This document shows positions 34,468 to 45,713 of a stretch of DNA of 64,000 nt, piece after piece (within the stretch, counting starts at the first letter, position 1; every line of letters starts with the position of its first letter). The stretch covers positions 372,001-436,000 of the forward strand of contig JAJEKV010000226.1 in NCBI GenBank assembly GCA_021234155.1. The letters are read 5' to 3'. The notes beneath the pieces are model-generated. The model ran no database searches. It was given only the letters and a program-made list of their open reading frames with translations, and was not told where the DNA came from. The DNA is from Isoetes taiwanensis (taxonomy: Eukaryota > Streptophyta > Lycopodiopsida > Isoetales > Isoetaceae). Made by a program: the position numbers and the translations under genes.

Positions 34468-35083
34468 TGTCATCATCGATTTACCCCAACTAAGGCTAGA
34501 TAAATATAAAAGAGAAGAATGTATCAGGGAGCCTCAATTTGTTGAATTTGCTATGGGGAAGAAATACCCCATGATAAAAGTGCAAACATTGCAGGGAATG
34601 GATTCTGACCATTGGCAACAGTATTGGGTAATGGGCCTTATATGGCAGTTGTTGGGGAGGGGAATGCTTCCAAACATAAATTGGCAATGGTGGATGATTA
34701 TATGGGATATCATAAGGGGGGCTATGTACCTTGGTAAATTTCAATCATGTTGGGTAGAATCCAATGAACCCCTTTTACTCACCCATCATTACGTTGGAAA
34801 ATTACACACTCGTCATTGGGTTTGCATGCTGGGGACAAAGGGAACAATGACCCTGGATGGCTTTAGTGTCACACATAACAAGACAAGAATGGGTCTACAT
34901 TACAATAAGGACAAAGGTGATTATTGGACCGTTAAATGGGGAGGGGGCTTTTGCTACATGGGCCTATCTTTTGCACCACATGGTCTAACCATTTTCAAAA
35001 GTGACACTCATGGTTTACATATTTTATATATGGTTGCAATAAAACACCTAAAGGGTGCTAGGGTGGTGGGCCACTTATTTTAA
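34391..35083 (+). CDS. Hypothetical 230-aa tryptophan-rich open frame
   Basis: One of the two longest uninterrupted frames in the window. It opens with ATG (MRPSYIKPLYMRRDWGDFPY) and ends KHLKGARVVGHLF. Tryptophan and methionine are unusually frequent, for example MLPNINWQWWMIIWDIIRG, which partly reflects the local TGG/ATGG-rich base composition. A histidine/cysteine patch (LHTRHWVCMLGTKG) follows. I know no family like it. It sits between LINE ORF1 and ORF2 on the same strand. Its survival amid heavily broken LINE frames is notable, but coding status is unproven. Confidence 0.35.
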   Translation: MRPSYIKPLYMRRDWGDFPYGTWRVNVIIDLPQLRLDKYKREECIREPQFVEFAMGKKYPMIKVQTLQGMDSDHWQQYWVMGLIWQLLGRGMLPNINWQWWMIIWDIIRGAMYLGKFQSCWVESNEPLLLTHHYVGKLHTRHWVCMLGTKGTMTLDGFSVTHNKTRMGLHYNKDKGDYWTVKWGGGFCYMGLSFAPHGLTIFKSDTHGLHILYMVAIKHLKGARVVGHLF

Positions 35084-35130
35084 GCATGGTTGCAATAAAA
35101 CACCTAGGGAGTGCTAGGGATGACTTATAT
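35028..35130 (+). repeat. Short tandem duplication (~54 bp)
   Basis: ATGGTTGCAATAAAACACCT is followed by A(A/G)(G)G(G/A)(G)TGCTAGGG in two successive copies at about 35,031 and 35,085. It ends the 230-aa frame and starts the spacer before LINE ORF2. Confidence 0.9.
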
Positions 35131-35319
35131 GGTTATGCTGGTGGGGGGGAACTGCACAGTTTGTATTTAAGATGATATTGGTGCAACCTTTTTTGAGAGG
35201 GGGATCGACGTAGAAAAATCCTGTGCCCTCTGTCAGATGGACCGATTGAGACCCCTTTGGGAAATACACTCCCATAAGGGGTACGTCATAGGGGATGATG
35301 CTACCCAAATAGAAAAATC

Positions 35320-38300
35320 ATGAAGATTATTTCGTGGAACCTTCGAGGTATCAAGGGACCTCTAAAGAGGGCTAGAGTTTTAGCAAACAATGAGATCGAT
35401 GGCCGCCAGATATCCTACTTATACGAGGAACATAGACTTCACGACTTGAGGGCCGGTTCCTTAGGTGCCGGGTAGGAAGCCAGTATTCCTCTTTACTGTC
35501 TTTGCCGGGGGGCACTAAAAGGGGGGTCAGGGGAACTTTATGGAAGGGTTTAACTAGTAAAAGCTGCAATATCTTTGGGATAGATGGAAGGTGGCAAGCG
35601 TGCAATTTGATCTGAGATGGGATTCAATGGGGAGTGATTAATATTTATGCAACAAAATAAGCTGGAAAGAGCTACCCTATGGAAGGAAATCATGGATTGG
35701 GTGATCAATCATGCGGGGCCAACTGGGTACTAGGTGGTGACCTCAATATGGCCGGATGTTTGGGATCAAAAGATTGGCTTTGTATAGAAACCTCTTGGGG
35801 AGGAGCGGTGGCATGGGATTCCCTTCTCAACAATTGTGGCCGCTATCCTCCCACCATCGAATACTCCCTATTCATGGTCTAATAAACAAAAGGAATGAGC
35901 GAGTTTCTTGCATGCGGCTAGACAGATTTTATGTGGCTAACAAGTCAGCCCCTTTATGGATCGGTGCTATGTGGAAGGGACCTTTCTTTCTCCCAGTCAG
36001 ATCATATCCCACAAAAACTAGTATTTGAAGACCTTCCATGGAGACGAAAAGGAAATGTCCCTTTAAATTCAATCTGAGGGCTCCTAGGGAAGGATCTCTT
36101 TTGTATACCATTCAAAGAATATACATTAGCTTCAGTCAAGGGAAGAGGGTCTTCCTAGTATGAAATCTGGATCAAGAAAAATGCCGATATGAAGGATTGG
36201 ATAAAAAGTGGGGAAACTACGGGCTACCAAATTTGGAAAACTAAGGTTGACCTATACAACCAAGTTAAACAAGTTAAACAAGGTTTGATTCTAGATCCCT
36301 TTAATATTGCTTATCGGGCACTTGAGGAAGAGCTAGAGGAATTGGGAATAAAAGCGATAGAAGAGGAAGAGGCTCGAGGGCAGCTATTAGATCTAAGACC
36401 AAATGGTATGCGGAGGTTGATCATGAAAGCTCTAAATGTTTTTAGATTGGCGGGGCAAGGTTGGTGAGAATAGCATCACTTGATTACTAATGATCGAATG
36501 TGGTTCTTAAAGAGGAGGCGTAAATTAAATCCTTTTTGAGGGGCCGGTTATGAGGGGCTGTTCAAAGAAGATCCCCTCCCAAGTGACTATTATAGTCGAT
36601 GCTCTGAGTGGCTTCCCTCTGTAAGGCAAGGCCAGATAGTGACTGATGGAGAAAATAAACTTCTACTTCAAGAGCCTAGTGATGTAGAAATCTACAAGAC
36701 TTTGTGTTCCTTAGCTTCTGGTAAGTCGCCAGGACCTGATGGTTTCCCTCCAGAGTTCTATGTCGAATTCTGGGATATACTTGGGCCATTCTTCACCGCT
36801 GCAGTCAAGGGAGCATGGGCGGTCAAATACCTTCACCCAGCCCTAGCAACTGGATTTATCTCCTTGATTCCAAAAGTCAATAAGCCCTAGGTGCTAAATG
36901 AATGGAGACCAATAGTACTAACCAATGTGTTGTACAAAGTAATCATGAAGGTCATTGCTAATCGTTTGAAGCCAGTCTTAACCCGTTTGATTGGATGTGA
37001 ACAATCAGCTTTTCTCCCAGGCAGGAACATTTTGGACAACTATCTGGCAGCTAGAGAGGGGCTCCATTGGTGCAAGTCTTCTCGCCAGAATTGTGTAATC
37101 TTTGAAGGCTGGATTTTTCGTAGAGCCTATGACTCTCTTAGGTGGAGTGGGCTAAAAAATGTGATGGCTCATATGGGCTTTGAAATAAACTTTATAGAGT
37201 TAGTTATGGGTTTGAACAAGATGGCATCAGCATCTGTTCTAGTTAATGTCCAGCCGACTGGTCTCTTTGAGCTCAGAAAGGGGATTAGGCAGGGGTGTCC
37301 CCTTGCTCCTTACCTTTTTATAATCATGGCATATCTCTTAACCTGTATGGTGGCGGCTTGATGACGAGGGGATTCTTTGAATGGGTTACTTCTTCCGGTT
37401 CAATCTAAATCGACTATTATGCAATATCTGGATGATACCTTTCTTTTCTTAAAAAAGATACGATGATGGGAGTCTTCACGCCTTTCAACAGGTTTTAAAT
37501 TCTTTTACTCCATATCGGGGATTGGGTGAATCCGCTAAATGTGATGTAATATGGCCTTTTGAAGAAGACATTGATACAAGGGTTGGGGCATGGAATTATC
37601 ATATAGTGGTAGCTACAGAGGCGACTAAGGCATTGGGTATGCCACTTAACCTTGGAGAAAATCTAAAAAGGTCTTTGAAGCCAATTATAGAAAGGATCCG
37701 AAAGAAGGTTAAACGGTCTTGTAAGTCCTTGTCCACTATGGGGAGAGTGACAAGAGCCAATGCAATCCTTAATGCGACTCATATTTATTACTCCTCGGCT
37801 ATTGTAGGAAGTATATATATGACCAGTTATTAGTAATCATTAAGTAAATTCATCACGGGGAGGGAAGATAGCTGGGGTTGCATGGTGAAATGTGCCGAAG
37901 TAGGAAGGATGGGGATTGGGATGTAAAGACCCAATGGTCGAGGGAAGGTTCGGGCAGCGTGAAGTTTGTGCGGAGGGCTATCAAGGGATGCATCCCGACT
38001 ATTGCTTTTGTGTGTTATTGGCTTCCGGGGAGGTAAGATAAAGGAAACCTTCTACCCCTAGAGATGAGGTTAGCTCCTACTTTCATAAATTCTCAATGGG
38101 TAGAGTACTTCCCAAGTAATGAGGAAGATATTAGAAGCTGGCGGGATGTGTGAGTCTCTTTAGTATAGCAGATGTTCATTGGGAGAGGGGGGTAGTATAT
38201 TTTGGAACACTTGGATTTGGGAGAGGGATGCGCTCTCTCTTGCACTTATACACCCGAAAGTGTTTACTAAATGGCGTGTTGCAGGAATTCGTAAGGTTGG

Positions 38301-38930
38301 GCAGTTGTGGGAAAATGATAGATGGATTACTTGGACAAGATTTAAAGCTCTAGTTCCAGGTGTTGGGGAAGGTGATAGGAAGGTCTTTAGGAAGATTATG
38401 GTGAATGTCAATACGGTCTCTGGTATTGTAGGGGAAGAAGATAGGTGGTTGTGTGGGGATGGGGCGAGAATATAAAGTCAAAGCGTTGTATGGATTGCTA
38501 ATGCCACAGTCCCCATTAAAGAAATTTGCGGACGCAGGTTGGGATTAGATCAAGCAGAAACCAAGGGTCTATTGACAAAGTCTTGGGTCTCCTTATGTTC
38601 CAAAAAGATCCAATTCTTTCGTTGGATCAGTCTACAAGAAGGTGTATACACTATGACATGGCTGTTGAACAAGGGTGTTGTTCAACATGATCTCGCCCTC
38701 TAGGATGTGGAGCGTCCGAGACAATGGATCATCTTTTTTGTCCGATTATAGGAGACTTACGGAGGTGGGTTTGTCCAATTATTGGGCTCTGAGATGTGTC
38801 AGCTATCATGGCCGGCCATTCTAGCCAGTATAGGTGCAGATATTATTCAACTCACTTTAACCAATATATCATTGTGGTGCATTTGGAAACACCGATGTGG
38901 TGTAGCTCTTGGAGGACTTACCGCCGGCAA
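35320..38930 (+). pseudogene. LINE ORF2 pseudogene: endonuclease, reverse transcriptase, zinc-binding tail
   Basis: ATG at 35,320 gives MKIISWNLRGIKGPLKRAR, the standard start of the apurinic-type endonuclease. Reverse transcriptase begins before 36,700: SGKSPGPDGFPPEFY, then after an in-frame TAG at 36,888 LNEWRPIVLTNVLYK, SAFLPGRNILDN, FRRAYDSLRW and GIRQGCPLAPYLF. After a second stop at 37,359 the same frame continues to YLDDT (37,425-37,439), the catalytic F/YADD box with A changed to L. The zinc-binding tail reads GCGASETMDHLFCP at 38,703-38,744, followed by SLWCIWKHRCG. Stops, frameshifts and gaps in the endonuclease mean no function. A complete protein would nick DNA and prime reverse transcription. 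Confidence 0.92.
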
Positions 38931-39364
38931 CAAGGATTGAGCGCTTCAACATGGAGGTAGCCCTCATGGCCTTGGCCCACCACAGGAAGTTTGGCCGCAA
39001 TTATAACAAGAACTTGGATAGAATTGGCAGTATAAGGGGATCAGGATTTAAGCAGTGTGCAGTAAGGGTTTATGACCTGTCCGACATCTATCAGGATGTT
39101 GGATGGAGGATCTTCGTCTTCAGCGGGGTTTTCTCCTAAGTTCTTGTTGCTTGGAATTGGCTGCTAACTCCATATAGTATCTATGCCTGGATGAAGATGG
39201 TTTTTCCTATAGTAATCCAGGGGTAGGAAAGATTGGAGTAGTAGTTTTTAGTACAATCCTTGACACTTACGAGTTATATCCGCTTTGTGATAATTCTTTC
39301 CATCAATCCCATGTGGGGATATCCTATGTAAATTTTTATATATATTAATACATACTCTTACCCT

Positions 39365-39383
39365 AAAAAAAAAAAAAAAAAAA
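39365..39383 (+). other. LINE poly-A tail
   Basis: Nineteen A residues directly follow the LINE 3' region (TACTCTTACCCT) and mark its 3' end. Confidence 0.85.
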
Positions 39384-39551
39384 CTATATGAAGAACCAGC
39401 TGAGGATTATGAATTTGGATTTGAAGGCCGATACTTATTATACCTTGCTGAGATGATGAGAATCTTTGATGCTGGATCTGAAGCATTGATGCAAATCTAT
39501 GTACATGGAATGATTGTTGGGCAAGCTAGTGGCACTCAGATAAGGAGGTGA
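39384..39551 (+). pseudogene. Open coding-like fragment abutting the LINE poly-A
   Basis: From the first base after the poly-A a frame of 55 codons stays open to TGA at 39,549. It reads like protein: DYEFGFEGRYLLYLAEMMRI then FDAGSEALMQIYVHGMIVGQ. There is no ATG at its start, so it looks like the interior of an exon interrupted by the LINE. I do not recognise the family, and the upstream half of the gene was not found beside the LINE's 5' end. Confidence 0.35.
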
Positions 39552-40078
39552 CGCTCTTGCAGGCTATATGTTGATGTGCTTATCTGCCAGCAAACAACTA
39601 TGGTGAAGGGACTTGGTAGACCATACTTGAAGTGAAAAATAGTTGGAGCAAGGCCGAATTCCCAAGTCGGCTTCTTAGAAAAATCAAGATGCGTTGGAGA
39701 TGGTCGGTTTGCAAAGAAGTGGGATTTAGATTGAAACCCTTTCGCCGTTGTCAGGACTGGTATTGATGTTGATGTTGATCTTGTTCTAAACTTGGGATTG
39801 GCCAATCGATGCATAGGGAGAAGGGCCGTCGAATACGGCGGTGCAGCAATTTGATTTAATATGACCAAATGCATTGCATAAAAAAAAGGGACCAATTTTC
39901 ATTTGCCTCCACGTCCTCCATCGTATAATATTTCACCTTGCCCATCTTCCTTTGTTATCCCTTTTTGTTCAAACTCAGTTCTTATCATAACTTCTGCCTA
40001 TTTCTTATCCTTTGCTAAATTCCTTACAAGAGTAAACAAGTGATCAAATCTAGAAAATGCACATGATAGTCACAGTAC
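39552..40078 (-). other. Downstream part of the copia remnant or unassigned DNA
   Basis: A minus-strand open frame without a recognised domain lies at 39,536-39,895 (LDFSKKPTWEFGLAPTIFHF). It lies downstream of the gag fragment in that element's direction and may belong to it, but no protease, integrase or RT motif is visible. Confidence 0.3.
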
Positions 40079-40633
40079 CTAATATTCTTCGGTTATTGGA
40101 ACTCTTGCAGCATCCAAATCTGCTATAAGATTATAAAACTTCTGAAGGAACTCAAGCTCAACATTTTCATTGTACTTGAGCCTCCTAAGGTCTTTTTCCA
40201 ACACATCTAGTTGGGAAGAAGTTTTCCTTCTATAATTAGCCCGCATAAACTCTCGCATTTGCTTTGGAGTCATTCCCCTTAGCTGAAGTAGAATGATAGA
40301 GCTTATCTTACTACTATCACATGTCTAGCCTCCAACAAGCGTAATCTCATGGACACTTCTTTACTTCAGTAACTAGTGCATTCAAAGATACTAGATGCCC
40401 CTCCTCCAACTACCTCCCCAATTGAACTACCTCCATTAGCTGCAATAGTATAGGTTTTGCCTTTATTAGGACATCTCCTGTTTAAGAGTTGATTGCCCTT
40501 CTCCTATAACCATATCCCATAATCTTTCAATTTCTAACAGCCCTTGAACCTTCTATTTCCAGACTTGAAAACCTGCATCACATTTAAACACATCAATAGC
40601 ACCAAGTAGAGATGCTCCAAGTCTGCTAGCCAT
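40079..40633 (-). pseudogene. Ty1/copia gag pseudogene (UBN2-type)
   Basis: The minus strand starts at ATG 40,633 (MASRLGASLLGAIDVF). GFQVWK, a stop, then KVQGLLEIERLWDMVIGEG matches the copia gag opening 'F-VWK-K---LL----LWD-V'. A later piece at 40,273-40,079, MTPKQMREFMRANYRRKTSS to FLQKFYNLIADLDAARVPIT, corresponds to the 'EFL-KF--L---L-----I' part of UBN2. Stops between the two show decay. The start lies 12 bases inside the primer-binding site, as expected for gag. The protein would form the capsid of the retrotransposon particle. Confidence 0.75.
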
Positions 40634-40644
40634 TTTAAATATCT

Positions 40645-40656
40645 TGCTCTGATACC
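40645..40656 (-). other. Primer-binding site for initiator tRNA-Met
   Basis: The minus strand reads TGGTATCAGAGC, exactly complementary to the 3' end of plant initiator tRNA-Met as used by most plant LTR retrotransposons. It lies between the LTR end (TG on the plus strand at 40,659) and the gag start. Confidence 0.92.
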
Positions 40657-40658
40657 AA

Positions 40659-41265
40659 GTGTTGTATATTATAGACAATTTCAATTTTCGAGCTTAATGC
40701 AAACATCTAGGCAATATCAACAAGTAATTTTTATCTAGAAGATTAAGCTTGAAATGCAATACTTAAAAGTTTACCCTTTAACACTATGAGTTTCACTATA
40801 GCAAAAACACTGTAATATTGGAAACGACTAAACTATTGTAGCAACTTTGATGCTATATGGCTTTTCTCATTTGCAGAATCTATCTCACCTGATAATCGAT
40901 TTACACAGCCATGTCTTATTTATACAAAGCAACTCCAACAATTTTGCAATCGAGCTGATGGGTGTAGTGGTAAAGTTGCCAGCAAGATTCAAAACAAAAC
41001 TTGGCTCCAAATGATTCGCCCAAGAATGCAAACCCTAAAAAGTAATATACGTCTTTCTATTTATAGAATAAACTTAGGTACCATTGAATTTTTGACACCA
41101 TTAGAATGAGAATGTTAGATACCATTAGGGCTTTTCTGAAAATGCAAAACGATCTGACTAATTCGAACATAAACTTCATTGGATGAGTTCCTTAGCCTTA
41201 GAGCACATCCTACGTGCCCAATTGACATATTTTATGACATATGCTTTAGCACGAAAATATCACAT
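40659..41265 (-). repeat. 5' LTR of the copia remnant, outer boundary unresolved
   Basis: On the minus strand the LTR ends ...ACAACA just before the primer-binding site. A TATA-like CTATAAATAG lies at about 41,058-41,067 in that orientation, a plausible LTR promoter. I could not locate the TG start with a target duplication, so the right limit is a guess. Confidence 0.5.
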
Positions 41266-43269
41266 TTCAACTATTATATAAAACTATAAATCAATCAATC
41301 CTTTTAATTTGGGATTTTCCAGTCTGGAGGAAAACATTTTTGGAATTTATTTTAAGTGATTTCTATAAGGTTTCAGGGATTTTGGCAGCCGGAAAGAAAA
41401 ACCGATATTCCAAAAATTTGAGAATTCTTTTTGGCCTGATTTCAATTTCGATATGGATTTCAATTTTGCCCTTTCATATCGATTTCGCCCTCTTTCAATT
41501 TCGGCATTCATCTGCCACGATTGTGCCAAGTTTATTTGCAGGGATGGAGGACAGATGGAGTGCCATAAGCTGATCAACCCAAAGTCGTGGAGTAGCCTCT
41601 GCTTTTGGTGGTTCGGCATTCCATCGGCTTCCATAACTGGGGCTTTTGAGGTAATTCGATCTGCTTCTTAGATTGTTTATGGTAGGCACGATTCTTGGCT
41701 GCATAGGTTCATCTCTATCTGTAGCCGACGTGTTCTTGCAAGATTTCATAGTTTTCCAGGGCAAAACCTCTGAGAATGGCTACTGGTGGCATTTTTTATA
41801 GGATGAATTTGTGACCATATGATTATCCATCGGTCCGACATCAGGTGATTTGCATCAAGAGGCAACTCAAAGACCTGGCAGTTGCCTTGGAAATATATAA
41901 GTTTACACGAGCCGCCAGTGACTGGCAAGCAGGTATATAATTTATGTCTTGAACTAGGCCTTCTGGTTGAGACACAAATGCTCTCATGGTATTTGGGCAT
42001 GCTAATACACATCTTTTGTAGCTATTTGCCAAACTACATAATGGTATGTTCTAATTTTTGCATTTTTTTTTTGTTTATTATTTTCTTTGAAGCACCTACA
42101 GAGGTTTAAGTGAGATTTCAAATCCCATATCAGAGATTTGGAGCGCTCCATTTTTTTGTGAATCTCAACTCCATCAGCAAAGTTACAGAGATGAAGACTT
42201 CATTTTCTATACAATTCATTTTAAGTCTTTTGTCCATTTCATTTTGAGTCATATAAGTTATTCTATTAAAAGTATATCCGCTTCAAATTGTGGAAAAGCT
42301 ATAGAAGCTGGTGCTTTCAAATTGTATTGTAGGTTCTTTATGTAGGAATTTGATAGCTATAGAACAGTTACCTCTACCGGATCATTGTTGCACAGGTCCA
42401 TATTAAAGGCCTTGCTTCTCCCACTCGATGTGTGAATGCTATATGACATGCAACACTGTACCCCATGAGCAAGAAGGTAAATGCATGGTTCCTAATTCTA
42501 GGATTGTTTCTCTTCATAGCCTCACAATGATCGATGCAGGATTTGACTCAATTTGCAGCGAGGCATTCAAGAAGGAATGGTATGATCAAACAAGAGGGTC
42601 TTACAGGTAGATTACCTTTTTTTTTCCACCTTTGTGCCCCCTTTGCCATATAGTTTTTTGTCATTTATCATGCTGCCTGGTATTTTGTTTCCATTACATG
42701 AGAAGATGATAATCTTAAGGGCTTTCATGAGTTATGTTGTGACTATATTGAACAACCTGCCATCAGTTCATCCATTGTTTTCTTGCTTACTGTGATGGTG
42801 AGATTTCTGAGGGGTTTCTTTGACTGTGCATGAAGGCTACAGACTGGAGCAAAGAGGAGACTGGCAAAGACCTGGTTCATATCATTTGTTCGCACTTTGT
42901 GTCCTCTGTAGACATGTTTTAGGCTTAAGTTTTGTTGGATAAATAGGCAAACATGTCTATGTTGTAAGTTGGTCATTGTCACTGAGCAATCTTACCTTCA
43001 CCCTTGGTCCAGAAGTTGATAAATCGTGTCTAATTCTCTCATAAGTTGCAGATCACCATGCTATCTAATTCTTGAAGTCATAGCTTTTCACGGTCAATTC
43101 CCCCTTCCTTTTGGCCGATGCTTGAAGTAACAATTGAGAATGCCTTATTACTTGCTAGATATTGCATTTTGCAGCAACAAAATGATAAGAGAGCATATAA
43201 AGTCAAGGATAGTCATGGAGATTAAAGGTTTAAACTGTTGGAAGATTGTGTTTCTACTTATACAAATGT

Positions 43270-44345
43270 TTCTGTAAGCGAGAACAGTTCCTTATATCTA
43301 TGCATATTTTGTCTTTGGTAGGTGTTCCAACCTCTCACTTTGGTACATGCATTTTTGCATTCTTGGCCTTTGTATATATCATCGTGCTGAACCTTTTCGA
43401 AGCCTGTTTTTATCATTTTTCATTGTATCTTTTATAAGGTTTCACAGTGTCATCGCAAGGTACCCAGATAATCCAGTTTCATTTGCCGACATGCATGTCT
43501 TTGTTAGGTTATGCCATTCTAGCTCAGTTGTTGTTGCCGATTTCATGACTTGAATCATATTATCTGGATTCTCCAAGATGCCAATTTATAACTTTGAATC
43601 ATATCATCTGTATTCTTCAAGATCATTCTCTTAAATGGACAGAAGCACCAGTTTATACCATGAGGCGTTGCTTTCTGCATGCTGCAAGATTTCCTTCATT
43701 TCTTTGTTTCTATGTCATACTATAGAAGGACGAGAGTTTCTTTACTTTTCAATATGAACGACTTATTTTGATTTTTGCTCTCATGCAGGTGTATGACTCA
43801 TTAGCTTTGCTCAGTATTGATAAGGAGCATTTCACGATAACATTTCTTTGAGCAGTTACAGACCATCTATTGCTCTAGGTAAGCAACTCAATTTTTTTTT
43901 CCATTGCTTCTTATTTTATGCAGAAGAAAGCTTTGAGTTTCAGTTGGTAAGACAAACTTTTATAGTTTCTTTGCCATAGGAACCTTCTGGTCCTCCTCTG
44001 ATTGCTCTATTAATAGTTGCACAAACATCAAAGGTTCAAATTGGCAGATCACATTTTTACTGCTTATGCATATTGTACAGGTGAGAACATTCTTTTATAT
44101 CTATGCCTATTTTTTGTCTTTGATGGGCGTTGCTCTAAAGTTTGTGGGCTGGCCTTTACATGTATCATTGCGACTCCTGGATCAACGTTTCACAAGGCCA
44201 TCACAAGGTATCCATTCTAGCTCAGTTATTATCAATTCATAATTTCTTACAACTTGAATCATACTATCTGCATTTGCCAAGGTCATTTTTAAATGGGCAG
44301 AAGCACCAGTTTATAACATGAGACCTTGCATTCTGCATGCTGCGA
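43270..44345 (+). repeat. Internal duplication inside the Helitron candidate
   Basis: A segment near 43,270-43,690 is repeated in shortened form at 44,082-44,345. Shared blocks are GAGAACA(G)TTC-TTATATCTATG, TTTTGTCTTTG(G/A)T, ATTCTAGCTCAGTT(G/A)TT and AGAAGCACCAGTTTATA(C/A)C. The order is kept and the copies differ by indels. Confidence 0.8.
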
Positions 44346-45379
44346 GAATGCATGAAAATTTAAGACCATGAGCTTGGGCAGAGATTTCATTCTTTGTTGT
44401 AAAGCTTGGTCTAGATATTATCTTTGTTGTGGTTAACTATCTCACTAAGTTTTTCGAGCCTGAGTCTTTATACTCGGAATGCTATTATTGATGTCAATGT
44501 TGAGCACGGTGATATTGATGGATGTTGCGTCAGAGCATAGATGCAGACAAGTTCATATTCTTAGATCTTCTGGCACAAAACTATAACACGAGCCATTCAA
44601 TAAATTTAAACGAGGAATGTCGTGTGTCATTGTTTTAGAAAGTAGCTTGGTCCATCATTATGCCACCTATATAATGATTTGGATTTGTCTGTTGGCGTGT
44701 TTAATAGTATAGTTCCCTCAGTTTGCATTTTAGGAGTTGTTCATGAAAGGCTCCATTGATTGTCTTGGATGGCGAATGCTTGGGCATAGAAGTGTACACA
44801 AGTTGGTGTTCAAATGAGGATGAAGGCATGCCCTGCACAGAAGAGATGGAGGAAAGTACAGCGGAAAATAGATGCATTTGAATGTCTTACATGCCAAATT
44901 CATCCTGGATGGATCATGACAGTAAGATGAATGTCCTGATTTGTCAAAACCTAATTATTTAAGCAATCTGCTATTTTGTCATTACTCTTGAGATTTATAA
45001 TATTGTTTTTTTTTTCCCAAATTTGGTCGCCACAATTTCCTTTTTTAGTGTAAGTAATTGCACTTTCCAAAAGAGTTGATTTGTATAAGCAAGCATTTGT
45101 TGCTGGTTTACAAAGAGTAGAATTTTGTATTTCAGTATAAGAAATTGCAGGTTACAAAAGAGTTGACATTTGCAGGTTAAAAAAAAAGAGTTTATATTTG
45201 TGTATACACAACATATATGCCAAAGCACCAACTTTTTATTTCTATAATTTGAAGTTCTTTTCGCAGGAAGTCATGTAGATCTTTAGGTGATCTAGAGACG
45301 ATGAGAGCTTTTTTAACTAATCAAGACTTTTTTCTTATAAGTGGATGCTAGCAATGGAAATCATCAACACAACCTGATT

Positions 45380-45397
45380 GCTACTCTCGAGAGTAGC
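45380..45397. repeat. Perfect 18-bp palindrome
   Basis: GCTACTCTCGAGAGTAGC is fully self-complementary and is followed by a second half-copy, AGCTACTCTC. It lies about 320 bp before the Helitron 3' end. Confidence 0.9.
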
Positions 45398-45685
45398 AGC
45401 TACTCTCAGTTACAAAACTTTCCATATGTAGTATATGAGAAGATAAGTCTAATTGGTCCATAAGTTTCCATTTTTCAATAGAATCTCAAAGAAAAACATC
45501 CATATTGCCTAAAAACATGTTGAAGTGTATTCTTTCTAGAACTTTCCATAAGAAAGCAAACTATATCAATATAACAAAAATACATACGAACCAAATACAT
45601 ACTTATAGGATATGTTTAGCCACATATTACAAGTTTTCAAAATTTAAACTTTTATTCCTCCATTTCCTGACAAATAATTAGTAAA

Positions 45686-45713
45686 GCCCGACAACGCCGG
45701 GCACCATAACTAG
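45686..45713 (+). other. Helitron 3' terminus (hairpin plus CTAG)
   Basis: The stem GCCCG/CGGGC has a 7-base loop. It is followed 7 bases later by CTAG-3' with T as the next base. The sequence beyond 45,714 is a LINE fragment, so the junction is sharp. Confidence 0.8.

Larger units (their letters stand above)
31600..39383 (+). mobile_element. L1-type LINE retrotransposon, full of stops, with poly-A tail
   Basis: In order: an ORF1 with a DUF4283-like segment and a zinc-knuckle scrap (31,627-33,159); a block of extra open frames (33,228-35,083); ORF2 starting at 35,320 with an endonuclease N-terminus; reverse transcriptase (36,639-37,470); a zinc-binding tail (38,703-38,744); and a 19-base poly-A at 39,365-39,383. 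This is the layout of plant L1/LINE elements, which copy by nicking target DNA and reverse-transcribing their own RNA in place. Frames are broken many times, so the copy is dead. The 5' limit is uncertain and I could not identify a target-site duplication. Confidence 0.88.
41266..45713 (+). mobile_element. Candidate non-autonomous Helitron (3' end firm, 5' end tentative)
   Basis: The right end is convincing: the hairpin GCCCG-ACAACGC-CGGGC at 45,686-45,702, then ACCATAA and CTAG with T following, the standard Helitron terminator. A possible 5' end is TCAACTATTATATAAAACTA at 41,266, which resembles plant Helitron starts beginning TC, but the base before it is T rather than the usual A. No Rep/helicase gene lies inside. 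The interior holds spliced-looking short open stretches (for example DAGFDSICSEAFKKEWYDQT near 42,535 ending at an AGGTAG donor-like site), possibly captured gene pieces I cannot name. Confidence 0.55.
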
